Notes under the pieces: generated by a model
Databases searched by the model: none
What the model was told of the DNA's origin: nothing
What the model saw: only the letters and a program-made list of their open reading frames with translations
Translations under genes and position numbers: made by a program
DNA from: an uncultured Christensenellaceae bacterium
GTDB taxonomy: Bacteria; Bacillota; Clostridia; Christensenellales; Pumilibacteraceae
Assembly (NCBI GenBank): GCA_910587445.1
Contig: CAJULE010000018.1
Span: forward strand, 1 to 44,487
DNA length: 44,487 bases
Reading direction: 5' to 3'
Shown: in pieces, positions 7,046 through 16,134 of the stretch
Position numbering within the stretch: the stretch's first letter is position 1
Layout of the letters: each line of letters opens with the position of its first letter

Positions 7046-8116
7046 CCCCGAGCTTATAAACGGCAAAGGCAGACCGGTCGGCGGAATAGAGCCCGTAACT
7101 ACGGCTATGTTTACAAGCACTTGTATGGCAATGATAGCCGCTATTCCCGAAGCAAGATAGCATCCGAATCTGTCCGAAGCGTTCTGTGCGATTTTGATTG
7201 CGCGGACAATAAACAGGATATATACACCGAAGAGGAGCAGGCACCCGAAATAGCCGAGCTCCTCTCCTATTATGCTCAGAATAAAATCACTCTCGGAAAA
7301 CGGCAAGAACAGATATTTCTGTCTCGAATTGAACAGCCCTATGCCGAAGAAGCCGCCGCTTCCGAGCGAATAAAACGACTGTATCAACTGAAACCCTTCG
7401 TCGAGCGGAGACGCCCACGGATTGATGAACGCCATAAGGCGGCTCAGACGATACGGCTCGGCGAAAATCAAAACGACTGCGGCGGCGACTGCGGGTATTC
7501 CGACAATCAAAAAGTGCTTGATTCTCATGCCGCCTACGAAAAGCATGACAAACATCAACAGCGCCATGCAAATCGTTATGGACATATTCGGCTCGAGTAT
7601 GATGAGGATACAGATAAGCACTCCCACTCCGAGCACAGGCAAGACGCCTTTAAACGACGTCATTTTTTCGTGATGTTTCGCCATGTAAAACGCAGTGAAT
7701 ATGATGAAACCGAATTTTACCGGTTCGGAGGCTTGCAACGTAAAGAACGGAAGATTGATCCAACGCCTTGCGCCGTAATTCTCCACGCCTATTCCGGGTA
7801 TGAATACAAGCACCAACAGCGCAAGCGAGATCCCGAGCACTATGTATCGTATCTTGCCGAGAAAATGATAGTCAACAAAAGTCAATCCCACCATTGCGCC
7901 TATGCCGAGAACAGCTCCTACTATCTGCTTGAACATGAAGTAGTATTCGGTGCCGTAATTTTTTTGCGCGGAATACATACTTGCCGAATAAACCATCAGC
8001 ACGCCGAAACCGACAAGCAATGCGGTCACGATAAAAAGTATATAATCCGGCTTGCCGCTTGTCCTATCCTTCATGACCGAGGTTTTATTTTTTTCGAATA
8101 GACGTCTTTTTTTCAC
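6956..8116 (-). CDS. ftsW: FtsW/SpoVE/RodA-family peptidoglycan glycosyltransferase
   Basis: A 386-residue SEDS-family polymerase with about ten transmembrane helices. It assembles glycan strands from lipid II with its partner class B PBP, which is encoded in the same cluster. Family residues are visible in ARRWINLP, QASEPVK, PNMSI and the C-terminal GLPLPFISSGSSSL. The start is GTG at 8116, overlapping the murD stop (GTGA); an internal ATG 14 codons in is an alternative. It is the last gene of this dcw run; murG, which often follows, is absent. The stop at 6956 lies inside thiT on the opposite strand, with no terminator between. FtsW versus SpoVE cannot be decided here. Confidence 0.95.
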   Translation of the reverse strand: MKKRRLFEKNKTSVMKDRTSGKPDYILFIVTALLVGFGVLMVYSASMYSAQKNYGTEYYFMFKQIVGAVLGIGAMVGLTFVDYHFLGKIRYIVLGISLALLVLVFIPGIGVENYGARRWINLPFFTLQASEPVKFGFIIFTAFYMAKHHEKMTSFKGVLPVLGVGVLICILIILEPNMSITICMALLMFVMLFVGGMRIKHFLIVGIPAVAAAVVLIFAEPYRLSRLMAFINPWASPLDEGFQLIQSFYSLGSGGFFGIGLFNSRQKYLFLPFSESDFILSIIGEELGYFGCLLLFGVYILFIVRAIKIAQNASDRFGCYLASGIAAIIAIQVLVNIAVVTGSIPPTGLPLPFISSGSSSLIVFMGGVGILQSVARGSHKSVKCLA

Positions 8117-9381
8117 GGCTTAAGCTCCTTGACTGCCTTTACAAACGCTTCTCCGCGCTCGGCATAGTTCTTGAACATATCGAAGCTTGCGGACGCGGGC
8201 GAAAGAAGCACGTTCTCGACGGCAGCAGACGAGGCGTATATTACGGCGTCCTCCAGCGTATCACAGCGTTTAAGAGCGTCAAAACCGTATGCGCGTGCGC
8301 TGCTCTCTATTTTGTCCGCGGTCTCGCCTATCAACACGATTTCCTTAACCGCACTCGGTAAGTCCTCGAACAGAGTATCATACGAATAGCCCTTATCGCT
8401 GCCGCCGAGAATGAGCAAAGTACTTCCCTTCATTGCCTTACACGCCCAAAGCGTTGCCGCTATGTTTGTCCCCTTGGAATCGTCGTAATAAGTTTTTCCG
8501 CCGACACTGCGCACTCTTTTCAACCTATGCGCCGCCGTATCGAACGACCTTATCCCCTCACGAATCACTTCGGGACTTATGTCGAGCAGCCGACATATAC
8601 ATATCGCCGAAAGCGCATTGCATACATTGAAATCCCCTTCGAGCTTCAAATCGTCGCACAGACATATCTTTTCGTTCATAAACATCAGTTCGTCGCCTTG
8701 CCTGTATGCTCCGCGCACTTTGCCGTCCAAAGAAGTATAATATACTTGCGAGCGCGGCAAAAATCCTCTTAAATAAGAAACGGGTATGGCGTCTCTCGAT
8801 AGCACGAGAAAATCGCCCTCCTTCTGATTTTGCGCGATACGGAGCTTGGTTTTCGCATAGATTTCCATTGTTCCGTGTCTGTCCAAATGGTCGCAATCTA
8901 TATTGGTAATGCAGGCAATATGCGGTCTGAAACTATCTATGGTCTCGAGCTGGAAGCTTGACGTCTCCACGATCGCCTTATCATAAGCTCCTTCGCTTGC
9001 TATTTTCGAAAACGGTATTCCTATATTGCCGCATATCTTAGCGGCGCAAACTTTGCCTATTATACTTCCGACAAGCTGCGTAACGGTTGTTTTGCCGTTT
9101 GTGCCCGTAATAGCAACTACGTCCTTTTCTCCGTTCAACACCCATCCGAGCTCAAGCTCGCCGATAAGTGTAATGCTGTTATTGCGAGCATAGTCGAATA
9201 TTTTGCTGTTCTTGGGCACACCCGGGCTTACGACGATCAAATCCACGTTTAAATCTTGCGGAAAATTGTTTCCGTCATCGCAAATCACACAATCGCAACC
9301 TCGTCCGGAAAGAACATCAAACGCGCTCTTTCCACTGACACCCGTTCCGACAACCAATGCCGATTTTGCATTTAATATCAT
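8113..9381 (-). CDS. murD: UDP-N-acetylmuramoylalanine--D-glutamate ligase
   Basis: A cytoplasmic Mur ligase that adds D-glutamate to UDP-MurNAc-L-Ala with ATP. It shows the N-terminal Rossmann-like GTGVSGKSAFD, the ATP loop VAITGTNGKTTVTQ, NIDCDHLDRHG and the C-terminal HRLKRV and YYDDSKGTN motifs. The frame extends to a TTG at 9396, but TTAGGAGACAG sits just before ATG 9381, so I use that start (422 residues, normal length). An intrinsic terminator lies immediately upstream, so expression from the dcw promoter must cope with it. The stop overlaps the ftsW GTG. Confidence 0.96.
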   Translation of the reverse strand: MILNAKSALVVGTGVSGKSAFDVLSGRGCDCVICDDGNNFPQDLNVDLIVVSPGVPKNSKIFDYARNNSITLIGELELGWVLNGEKDVVAITGTNGKTTVTQLVGSIIGKVCAAKICGNIGIPFSKIASEGAYDKAIVETSSFQLETIDSFRPHIACITNIDCDHLDRHGTMEIYAKTKLRIAQNQKEGDFLVLSRDAIPVSYLRGFLPRSQVYYTSLDGKVRGAYRQGDELMFMNEKICLCDDLKLEGDFNVCNALSAICICRLLDISPEVIREGIRSFDTAAHRLKRVRSVGGKTYYDDSKGTNIAATLWACKAMKGSTLLILGGSDKGYSYDTLFEDLPSAVKEIVLIGETADKIESSARAYGFDALKRCDTLEDAVIYASSAAVENVLLSPASASFDMFKNYAERGEAFVKAVKELKP

Positions 9382-9394
9382 ACTGTCTCCTAAC

Positions 9395-9433
9395 AAAAAA
9401 AACGCTCGTACATTTTACAATATGCGAGCGTTT
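9395..9433 (-). terminator. Intrinsic terminator between mraY and murD
   Basis: On the minus strand AAACGCTCG (9433-9425) pairs with CGAGCGTTT (9408-9400), followed by a run of eight T residues (9402-9395). This is a textbook terminator in the direction of the operon, 13 nt before the murD start codon. The stem is nearly the same sequence as the terminator at 4145-4187. Confidence 0.8.
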
Positions 9434-9464
9434 CTGTTTTAAGACCACAAGTACCGCTTGTCCG

Positions 9465-10472
9465 CTATCCTCCGTTCACGATAAGTATAATAAAGCACAT
9501 AAGTACTCCGACCGCAAAAGTCACCGCCATATACGCGGTGGATATTCTGTTTTCGTGCACGCCTTTTCTCTCGAAATGATGATGAAGCGGCGCCATCAAA
9601 AAGATTCTTTTACCGTGCGTCGCCTTGAAATATATTACCTGTATTATTACGGAAAGGCTCGTAACGACATACATTATGCCGAGTATGGGCGCAAGCAGTT
9701 CCATTTTCGTAACTATCGCAAGAGAGGCGAGTCCGCCTCCGAGAGCGAGCGCACCCGTATCCCCCATGAAAATTTTCGCGGGAAACCCGTTAAAACACAA
9801 AAAGCCCAAAAGCGCGCCCACAAACGCTCCGCAATAGATAAGCAAATTAGTATACTCTTCCGCAAAGCTTGCATCGCCGCCCGCCATATAAACCGCAATG
9901 CCCACAAACAGAGCGAAAAACGCAATGTATGTGCAGGATACTTTGCCCGCCAAGCCGTCAAGTCCGTCCGTCAAATTGACGGAATTGGTAAACGCCAGGA
10001 ATATCAAAATATAAAACGGAACGGCGAACCACCCGAATTTCAACTCCGAAAAAGTGAACGGTATATACACGGAGTCACCCACAAATACGTTTTGATACGC
10101 GAAGAACGAGACTACAACCGCCATAAGAATTTGGAACACGATCTTTTGCCACGGCGAAAGTCCTTTGTTTCGCTTGAAAAACACCTTCATGAAATCGTCG
10201 AGAAAACCTATTATGCCGTATCCGAGCGTGACAAGCAGGGTTATGAGCATCAATGAATGTTCTCTTGTCATAAAAGCGACCGAACTTACCGTGAGCGCAA
10301 GCATAAAGCCTATTCCGCCCATGGTCGGCGTTCCGTTTTTGGACATATGGTTGTCCACATAACCGAGAATAGTCTGTCTGAGCTTCAGTTTCTTGGAAAG
10401 TCTTATCACAAGCGGCATGATTAAAAGAGACAGCACGAGCGATACAAGTGTTGCAAGTAAAATTCTGATCAA
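9465..10472 (-). CDS. mraY: Phospho-N-acetylmuramoyl-pentapeptide transferase
   Basis: A 335-residue polytopic membrane enzyme that transfers phospho-MurNAc-pentapeptide to undecaprenyl phosphate, making lipid I. Visible family motifs are SKNGTPTMGGIGF (about 44-56), FLDDFMK, NSVNLTDGLDGLA, the MGDTGALALGG segment with catalytic aspartates, and APLHHHFERKG near the C-terminus. The start is TTG at 10472, overlapping the murE stop (TTGA); GGAGG precedes it by about 8 nt inside murE. murF, commonly between murE and mraY, is absent. Confidence 0.97.
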   Translation of the reverse strand: MIRILLATLVSLVLSLLIMPLVIRLSKKLKLRQTILGYVDNHMSKNGTPTMGGIGFMLALTVSSVAFMTREHSLMLITLLVTLGYGIIGFLDDFMKVFFKRNKGLSPWQKIVFQILMAVVVSFFAYQNVFVGDSVYIPFTFSELKFGWFAVPFYILIFLAFTNSVNLTDGLDGLAGKVSCTYIAFFALFVGIAVYMAGGDASFAEEYTNLLIYCGAFVGALLGFLCFNGFPAKIFMGDTGALALGGGLASLAIVTKMELLAPILGIMYVVTSLSVIIQVIYFKATHGKRIFLMAPLHHHFERKGVHENRISTAYMAVTFAVGVLMCFIILIVNGG

Positions 10473-11896
10473 AAGCTTCCCTCCTCTATGAGCTCCATGA
10501 CAAAGCGCTCGTCGTTATAATCGTATTTTACGCCGCCGATCTCCTGATACGTCTCCGCACCTTTACCTGCTATAAGCACAATATCACCGCGCCTTGCCGT
10601 ATCTATGGCATACCTTATCGCTTTTCGGCGATCCTCTATGCAGACATAATCTCCGCTTTTAATACCTGCGACTATCTCCGACATTATTTGCGTAGGATCC
10701 TCGCTTCTCGGATTGTCGCTCGTGACGACGGTTATATCCGAATGAGTTGATACTACCGAACCCATTATCGGTCGTTTTGTCTTATCTCTGTCACCGCCGC
10801 AACCGAAAACCGTGATTATACGTCCCTCTGAAAACTCGCGGATTGATTTCAGTATGCTCTCCAGACCGTCGGGAGTATGCGCAAAATCGATTATTACGTT
10901 GCATTTCGACATTCCTATCATATTGAATCGTCCGTCGATTTTTGTTACTCTGCGTATTCCGCGAACCACGTGCTTTAACGGCAGCTCGAGCGCCGCGGCA
11001 ACAGCCGCCGCACATAAGGTGTTGTACATATTGAAACGCCCGGGAAGATTAAACTTCACTTCCGCTATATCGTCGAACGAATTGAGATAGTAGTCGAGTC
11101 CGCCCGTACTCATTTTAAGATCTATCGCGAATATGTCCGACGGATTTTCCGAACCGTATGTAACGGCATTTTCGCAATCCACGGCAAGTTCTCTTCCGAA
11201 CGGATCGTCCACGTTCAGAACACATTTTTTTGCCATTCCGCCCGTGAACAGTCTGCGCTTGGCTTGAGCATACTTTTCCATTGTTCCGAAAAAGTCGAGG
11301 TGATCCTGCGTAAGGTTGGTAAACGCCGCAACCTCGAAAACTATTCCGTCCAGCTTATTTAGCCACAGAGCGTGCGCCGACGCTTCAATGACGACGTACT
11401 CCATACCTTGCGCCAGCATTTCCGCAAATATGCGATGCAGATCCGTGGGATCGGGAGTCGTCAAAGTCGCCGCGCTCTTTACATCGCCCGTCATAATACA
11501 ATTTGTGCCGATGAGCCCGACCTTAAACCCCGCGCTTTCGAGTATGCCTTTTATGATATACGACGACGTAGTCTTACCGTTTGTTCCCGTAACGGCTATT
11601 ATTTTCAGCGAGCGAGCGGGATGTCCGTAAAACGCCGCCGACGTCAACGCAAGCTGCCTTCTGCTGTTTTTCACGCGAATCTGCAACAGCGCGCCGGGCA
11701 AATCTTTTTCACACACGAAAGCTTTCGCGCCGCGTAGCGCAGCCTCTTCCGCCAATGTATGACCGTCGACGTTTACACCGTCAAGGCAAAAAAACAAACT
11801 GCCGTCTTTCACATCGTCGAGCCTGAATGCGAGCGAGGAAATTTCACAATCTTCGTATTCGCGCAACGCTTCCAAATCCAATGCTTTAAGTCTCAT
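10469..11896 (-). CDS. murE: UDP-MurNAc-tripeptide synthetase (meso-diaminopimelate type)
   Basis: A Mur ligase that adds the third stem-peptide residue to UDP-MurNAc-L-Ala-D-Glu. The ATP loop is AVTGTNGKTTSSY, followed by TTPDPTDLH and NLTQDHLDFHG-like NLTQDHLDFFG. The C-terminal TSDNPRSEDP carries DNPR, the sequence associated with meso-diaminopimelate rather than lysine. An upstream extension is open, but GAGGTG is 5 nt before ATG 11896 and the protein begins MRLKALDLEAL there, giving 475 residues. It is 100 bp downstream of the PBP gene and overlaps mraY. Confidence 0.96.
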   Translation of the reverse strand: MRLKALDLEALREYEDCEISSLAFRLDDVKDGSLFFCLDGVNVDGHTLAEEAALRGAKAFVCEKDLPGALLQIRVKNSRRQLALTSAAFYGHPARSLKIIAVTGTNGKTTSSYIIKGILESAGFKVGLIGTNCIMTGDVKSAATLTTPDPTDLHRIFAEMLAQGMEYVVIEASAHALWLNKLDGIVFEVAAFTNLTQDHLDFFGTMEKYAQAKRRLFTGGMAKKCVLNVDDPFGRELAVDCENAVTYGSENPSDIFAIDLKMSTGGLDYYLNSFDDIAEVKFNLPGRFNMYNTLCAAAVAAALELPLKHVVRGIRRVTKIDGRFNMIGMSKCNVIIDFAHTPDGLESILKSIREFSEGRIITVFGCGGDRDKTKRPIMGSVVSTHSDITVVTSDNPRSEDPTQIMSEIVAGIKSGDYVCIEDRRKAIRYAIDTARRGDIVLIAGKGAETYQEIGGVKYDYNDERFVMELIEEGSF

Positions 11897-11996
11897 GTAA
11901 CACCTCATAAACATCATAATCCTTTGAACATCGATTTGCAATACAAAGGCAAAATACGACAAATTACTCTTCCCGATTAAAACGACATTTTTCTTG

Positions 11997-13907
11997 TCAT
12001 GCACCTGATTCGGCCGTGCGAACGAGCACTATGTCGCCCACCGGCACGAGCGTTCCCGCTGCGGGCATCGTGCCCAAAATATTGTCGGTATCTCCGGCTA
12101 TCTCACACTGCAGTCCCGCCTCTTTAAGCCTTCTGAGCGCTTCCGAAAGGCTTAAACCGACAACGTCCGGCATCGGCACGGTCGCTTGCGGCGCTTCGGT
12201 CGTGGGAGTCATGCCAACATAAGCAAAAAGATTTTCGAAAACTTTTCCCGCGTACGGAGCCGCCACGATACTTCCGTAATAAGCATAGCTGTCCGGCTCG
12301 TCAACTATCATGAGCACGGCATAGCGGGGATTGTCCGCAGGGGCGAATCCCACAAACGAAGAAATGTATTTTCCTTGCGCTATGTGTCCGTCTTCATATT
12401 TCTGAGCCGTCCCCGTCTTTCCTCCGACGGTAAAGCCCGCCACACCGGCTTTCTTTCCGCCTCCCGACGAAACAACCTTCTCGAGCATACCGCGCAGCTT
12501 GACGCTCGTCTCTTCGTCTATGACTCTGCGCACTTCCTTCTTTTCGCGCGTATATACGTTCAACCCGTCGCAGCTGTCGATACTCGTGACAAAATACGGC
12601 TCGTACAGTATTCCTCCGTTTACGGCGGCGCATACGCCCGTAATGAGCTGCAGCGGCGTCACGGCAACGGCCTGACCGAAGCCTATGCGAGCCAAATCGA
12701 CCGTCTTTACGCTCGCTTCGTTCATAAGTATACCTCGGCTTTCACCGTAAAAATCCACATTTGTCTTTTGTCCGAATCCGAAATTCCGCAGTCCCTCATA
12801 CAGCTTTTCCGTGCCGACGCGTTGGGCGAGATCCATGAACACGCAATTGCAGCTGTTCATTACACCCTCGTCGAGAGTTTGCGATCCGTGTCCTATGCTT
12901 CTCCAGCATTTGATTCGCTGACCGTCAACCATTCTGTAGCCCGGACAATAAAAGCGATCGGAATCCGATACGACGCCGTTAGCGAGCGCTATAGCCGTAG
13001 TGAATATTTTAAACGTCGAACCGGGCTCGTAAACGTCTACGATCATTTTATTCTTCGAAAGAGCATTCAAAAGATTTATATCGTTTCTCGGAGGCTCGTT
13101 GTTGTCGTAGGAAGGCGCGCTTGCCATGGCAAGTATTCCGCCCGTATTCACATCCATGACAATCATACTTGCGCTTTTACTGTTCCATTCGAGCTGCGCG
13201 GAAGTCACCGCAGTTTCGGCGAACGACTGAATATTCGCATCGACCGTAAGAGTCATGTCGCAGCCTGGTATTGCGGGAACATATTTTGTCGTATCCCCGT
13301 CCAAGCGTATTCCTTGCATATCCGTGGGAGTGAGAGCCACTCCGTCGATACCGGAAAGATATTTGTCGTAATATCCTTCAAGTCCGTTTTGTCCTATATT
13401 GTCGATGTTAGTAAAACCGAGCACCTGCTCCAGCCTACTGCCGCCGGGATAATTCCTCGTGCTGTCCACGGTAAAATAGATTCCGTCAAGCTCGTGTGCG
13501 CGAATGCGCTCCGCGACATCTTCCTCTACTTGCCGCATTACGGTTATCTCGCTCACAAACGTACCCGACAGTTTGTCGTACAGCTTCGAATAATCGAGCG
13601 CCAACTCGTTCGCCAGCACACGGCTGACAGCGTCGAAATCCCGAACGGCTCTCGGGCGAACATAAACGGTGTAGACATTGCGGTTGTCGGCAAGCACTTC
13701 GCCGTTTGTATCCAAAATCTTTCCTCTTGGCGCTTCGAGCGGCAAATCCCTGTACCACTGCTCAGCCGCTTTGCCGCTCAGCCATGAGCCCTTTATAATT
13801 TGCAGATAGAAAAGGCGCACGGAAAGAGCGCAAAATAAAAAGGCTATTGAAAGTATGACAATCAACAACCTCTTTCGTGTCAACAATAGACTATTCGGTT
13901 TCTTCAA
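11997..13907 (-). CDS. Class B penicillin-binding protein with PASTA domain (FtsI/SpoVD-like)
   Basis: A 636-residue transpeptidase anchored by one N-terminal helix (about 12-35). The pedestal domain includes APRGKILDTNG near 59. The transpeptidase has the active-site S297 in STFK (297-300), SCN at 352-354, and KTG at 497-499. A single C-terminal PASTA domain (about 575-636, beginning MPDVVGLSLSEAL) is the SpoVD/PbpX layout. It crosslinks septal or spore-cortex peptidoglycan with an FtsW/SpoVE partner. The start is TTG at 13907 with GGAGG upstream. It is the only class B PBP in this cluster, so it may be the division PBP despite the SpoVD-like shape. Confidence 0.95.
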   Translation of the reverse strand: MKKPNSLLLTRKRLLIVILSIAFLFCALSVRLFYLQIIKGSWLSGKAAEQWYRDLPLEAPRGKILDTNGEVLADNRNVYTVYVRPRAVRDFDAVSRVLANELALDYSKLYDKLSGTFVSEITVMRQVEEDVAERIRAHELDGIYFTVDSTRNYPGGSRLEQVLGFTNIDNIGQNGLEGYYDKYLSGIDGVALTPTDMQGIRLDGDTTKYVPAIPGCDMTLTVDANIQSFAETAVTSAQLEWNSKSASMIVMDVNTGGILAMASAPSYDNNEPPRNDINLLNALSKNKMIVDVYEPGSTFKIFTTAIALANGVVSDSDRFYCPGYRMVDGQRIKCWRSIGHGSQTLDEGVMNSCNCVFMDLAQRVGTEKLYEGLRNFGFGQKTNVDFYGESRGILMNEASVKTVDLARIGFGQAVAVTPLQLITGVCAAVNGGILYEPYFVTSIDSCDGLNVYTREKKEVRRVIDEETSVKLRGMLEKVVSSGGGKKAGVAGFTVGGKTGTAQKYEDGHIAQGKYISSFVGFAPADNPRYAVLMIVDEPDSYAYYGSIVAAPYAGKVFENLFAYVGMTPTTEAPQATVPMPDVVGLSLSEALRRLKEAGLQCEIAGDTDNILGTMPAAGTLVPVGDIVLVRTAESGA

Positions 13908-13912
13908 TATTA

Positions 13913-14653
13913 TCAGCCTCCGATGAGATTACTAAGCCAATCGCAGAATTTGTCGAACCAATTGGTTCTCGCATCGTAACTCACCGTCTCGCCCATAGGC
14001 AAAAGCTCGATATTTTTCGAAGTTTCGGGCTTGACCATACCGAGTTCGGTGGCTTGACCCAAAACCATAGTGTCGCTATCGAGCGCCGAAAGCTCGGCGT
14101 TTTGTTGTGTAAGTATGGTGTTCTTAGACGTAATTTCCGCCTGAAGAGCTTCTACGCTCGAGCCCATACCGCCAATCATAATGCCGGTCGCTATCACTAT
14201 TGCGGCAAGCGCAACCACGACAGCCGCATATACGCAAAGCATAGCTTTGGTCTTGAACGAAATCGAGCTTCTTCTTTCTACGGTCTGCTTCTGTTCTTCC
14301 TTGTCCTCGAGTACCTTTCTCGTCTTGATACTCGGCATTACCGATTCGGCATTTCGAGTTGCGCGAGCAGGTCTGCGAACATACGAAGGCTGTCCGACGA
14401 ATTCCGCAGTCTGAGGAAAGCTTTCGTATTCCTTTCTCTTAGAGTATAACGACTGCTCCTTATCTTTCGAAGCACGGCGGCTTGCCGAAATATTGGTTTC
14501 GGGAATATCCGCAAAGTACGTCTCGTTTGTGCGAGGGAAGGCATCTTCCGTATCCGCTTCGAAACGATTTATTTTGTCCGAGACGGAAGCATTGTTCGAG
14601 TATCCGCCGAATCTGTCTTCTTCGGTTCTGATTTGTCTTGTAGTCCTTAACAT
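13913..14653 (-). CDS. ftsL: FtsL-like bitopic division protein with long cytoplasmic N-terminus
   Basis: A 246-residue protein between rsmH and the class B PBP, the standard place for ftsL. It has one membrane helix (about 137-162) and then a short heptad-like stretch (about 165-192) facing outside, as FtsL/DivIC do for complex formation. The 136-residue cytoplasmic part is charged, Arg/Ser-rich and looks disordered; typical FtsL is 100-130 residues with a short tail there. Family assignment rests on position and topology, not on sequence identity. AGAGGA precedes ATG 14653, and the stop is 5 nt before the PBP start codon. Confidence 0.65.
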   Translation of the reverse strand: MLRTTRQIRTEEDRFGGYSNNASVSDKINRFEADTEDAFPRTNETYFADIPETNISASRRASKDKEQSLYSKRKEYESFPQTAEFVGQPSYVRRPARATRNAESVMPSIKTRKVLEDKEEQKQTVERRSSISFKTKAMLCVYAAVVVALAAIVIATGIMIGGMGSSVEALQAEITSKNTILTQQNAELSALDSDTMVLGQATELGMVKPETSKNIELLPMGETVSYDARTNWFDKFCDWLSNLIGG

Positions 14654-14683
14654 TTTATGTTCCTCTCTTTTCCTTTATTCTTG

Positions 14684-15610
14684 TTATATTTTTTCCGCAA
14701 CCCGCAATGTTGCGCTTTTACTGCGCGGATTGCGTTCCTGCTCCTCGGCTGAAGGTCTTACGGCCTTGTCGACAAGCTTGACGCTTGCTTTGTGACCGCA
14801 TACGCATACCGGAAGCGACTTGTCGCAAATACAGTCTGTCGCAAGAGAAGCAAACGTCTGTTTCACTATTCGATCCTCGAGCGAATGAAAGGTTATTACA
14901 CACAATCTCGCTCCTCTTCGAAGCCTGTCCACAATATCGCATATGGCTTCTCCCAAGCCCGAAAGCTCGTTGTTCACCTCTATACGCAGTGCTTGAAACA
15001 CTTTCTTTGCGGGATGACCGCTTTTGCGCGACGGCACACTGTCGATTATAATATCCGAAAGCTGAGCCGTTGTTTCGATAGGCGAAAGTTTTCTTTTTGC
15101 CACAATGTTTGCGGCTATCTTTCGTGCAAACTTTTCTTCGCCGTAGGTAAAGAAAATTCTTACCAATTGATCCGCCGAATATTCGTTCACTACGTGCATT
15201 GCGGAAAGGACCTGTTCTCTGTCCATTCTCATATCGAGCTCGCCGTCTTTGCTGTAGCTGAATCCGCGTTGAGGCTCGTCCACCTGTCTCGAGGAAATAC
15301 CGAGATCGAGAAGCGCTCCGTCGAGCCCGTCTATGCCGCGGCGGTCGAGTATTTCGACTACATTCTTGAAGTTGTCGTGCACAAGCTCGTACCTTCCGGC
15401 AAAATCGGGATTGGCGGCAAATCTCGCACTTACGTAATCGATCGCCTCGCTGTCTCTGTCGACGGCAATTAGACGTCCGCCCGAGCGAAGTATGAGCTCG
15501 CTGTCGTTGCCTCCTCCGAGAGTGCCGTCGAAATATATGCCGTCCCTCTCCACTCCGAGTGCGTTCATGCACTCGTTTGCAAGAACGGGAACGTGATAAT
15601 CCTCACCCAT
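14684..15610 (-). CDS. rsmH: 16S rRNA (cytosine-1402-N4)-methyltransferase
   Basis: An S-adenosylmethionine-dependent methyltransferase acting on C1402 of 16S rRNA. The N-terminus HVPVLANECM, the SAM-binding FDGTLGGGNDSELIL, the DLGISSRQVDEPQRGFS motif and the C-terminal HSLEDRIVK and NPRSKSATLRVAEK are all family marks. The frame also has an ATG at 15619 overlapping the mraZ stop, but AAGGA directly abuts it; the ATG at 15610 has AAGGA 9 nt upstream and is used here (308 residues). It follows mraZ as in most bacteria. Confidence 0.96.
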   Translation of the reverse strand: MGEDYHVPVLANECMNALGVERDGIYFDGTLGGGNDSELILRSGGRLIAVDRDSEAIDYVSARFAANPDFAGRYELVHDNFKNVVEILDRRGIDGLDGALLDLGISSRQVDEPQRGFSYSKDGELDMRMDREQVLSAMHVVNEYSADQLVRIFFTYGEEKFARKIAANIVAKRKLSPIETTAQLSDIIIDSVPSRKSGHPAKKVFQALRIEVNNELSGLGEAICDIVDRLRRGARLCVITFHSLEDRIVKQTFASLATDCICDKSLPVCVCGHKASVKLVDKAVRPSAEEQERNPRSKSATLRVAEKI

Positions 15611-15615
15611 GGCAC

Positions 15616-16080
15616 TCATTCCTTAGCCTGCTCCGCGCTCTTCGACGCTTTACGCTTTTCGAGATATTCGTTCCACTTCTTCTCGCTCCATATTTCCACA
15701 TGGTTATATACGCCGACAGAAACGATATCTTTCTCTATGCCGACAGACTTTAAGAGATCGTCGCTTATGAGTATTCTGCCCTGCGCGTCAGGCTCTGCCC
15801 AAGCGGATTCCGCAGTGTAATCTCTCATCTTTGCAATGTCCTCTTCGCTCGTAAACCCGTATTCGCTGAACTGTCCGAAAAACAGTTTTTCGGCTATATC
15901 GGCGGGATACATGAACAAGCAGTCGTTCGTGCCCTTCATGATGAACGGAAACTTTTCTTCCCCGTCTTCGGCTTTTTTATCTTTCTTATCTTTAATATCG
16001 AAGGCTTTTTTGAACTTCGCGGGCACGCGAAATCTGCCGTTTTCGTCTATTTGGTGATGATACGTGCCTACAAGAATCAT
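15616..16080 (-). CDS. mraZ: Transcriptional regulator MraZ
   Basis: A 154-residue AbrB-fold DNA-binding protein that represses its own dcw operon. Two MraZ repeats are visible: VGTYHHQIDENGRFRVPAKFK near the start and AWAEPDAQGRILISDDLLKSVG in the second half; the D-x-x-GR core occurs in both. A charged insert (DKKDKKAEDGEE, about 30-41) makes it slightly longer than the usual 143. AAGGAGG lies 8 nt before ATG 16080. Three phased TGG repeats over its promoter are the likely binding site. Confidence 0.96.
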   Translation of the reverse strand: MILVGTYHHQIDENGRFRVPAKFKKAFDIKDKKDKKAEDGEEKFPFIMKGTNDCLFMYPADIAEKLFFGQFSEYGFTSEEDIAKMRDYTAESAWAEPDAQGRILISDDLLKSVGIEKDIVSVGVYNHVEIWSEKKWNEYLEKRKASKSAEQAKE

Positions 16081-16103
16081 AGCGAAAGCCTCCTTAAAGA
16101 TTA

Positions 16104-16128
16104 GAAATCGACCTTTTGTTTCGATTTC
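16104..16128 (-). other. Small hairpin in the mraZ leader
   Basis: On the minus strand GAAATCGA (16128-16121) pairs with TCGATTTC (16111-16104), an 8-bp stem with a 9-nt loop. It lies at the very 5' end of the predicted mRNA (start near 16128), upstream of the ribosome-binding site. A transcript-end stabiliser is possible; no function is shown. Confidence 0.45.
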
Positions 16129-16134
16129 AATAAT

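Noticed and set aside
11897..11996. Possible promoter or RNA structure in the PBP-murE gap
   Set aside because: Small inverted repeats (TTTGC/GCAAA, CCTTTG/CAAAGG) exist, but no T run and no convincing -35/-10 pair.
12186..13787. 533-codon plus-strand frame opposite the class B PBP
   Set aside because: The PBP carries STFK, SCN and KTG on the other strand. The antisense product is Arg/His-rich without a domain.
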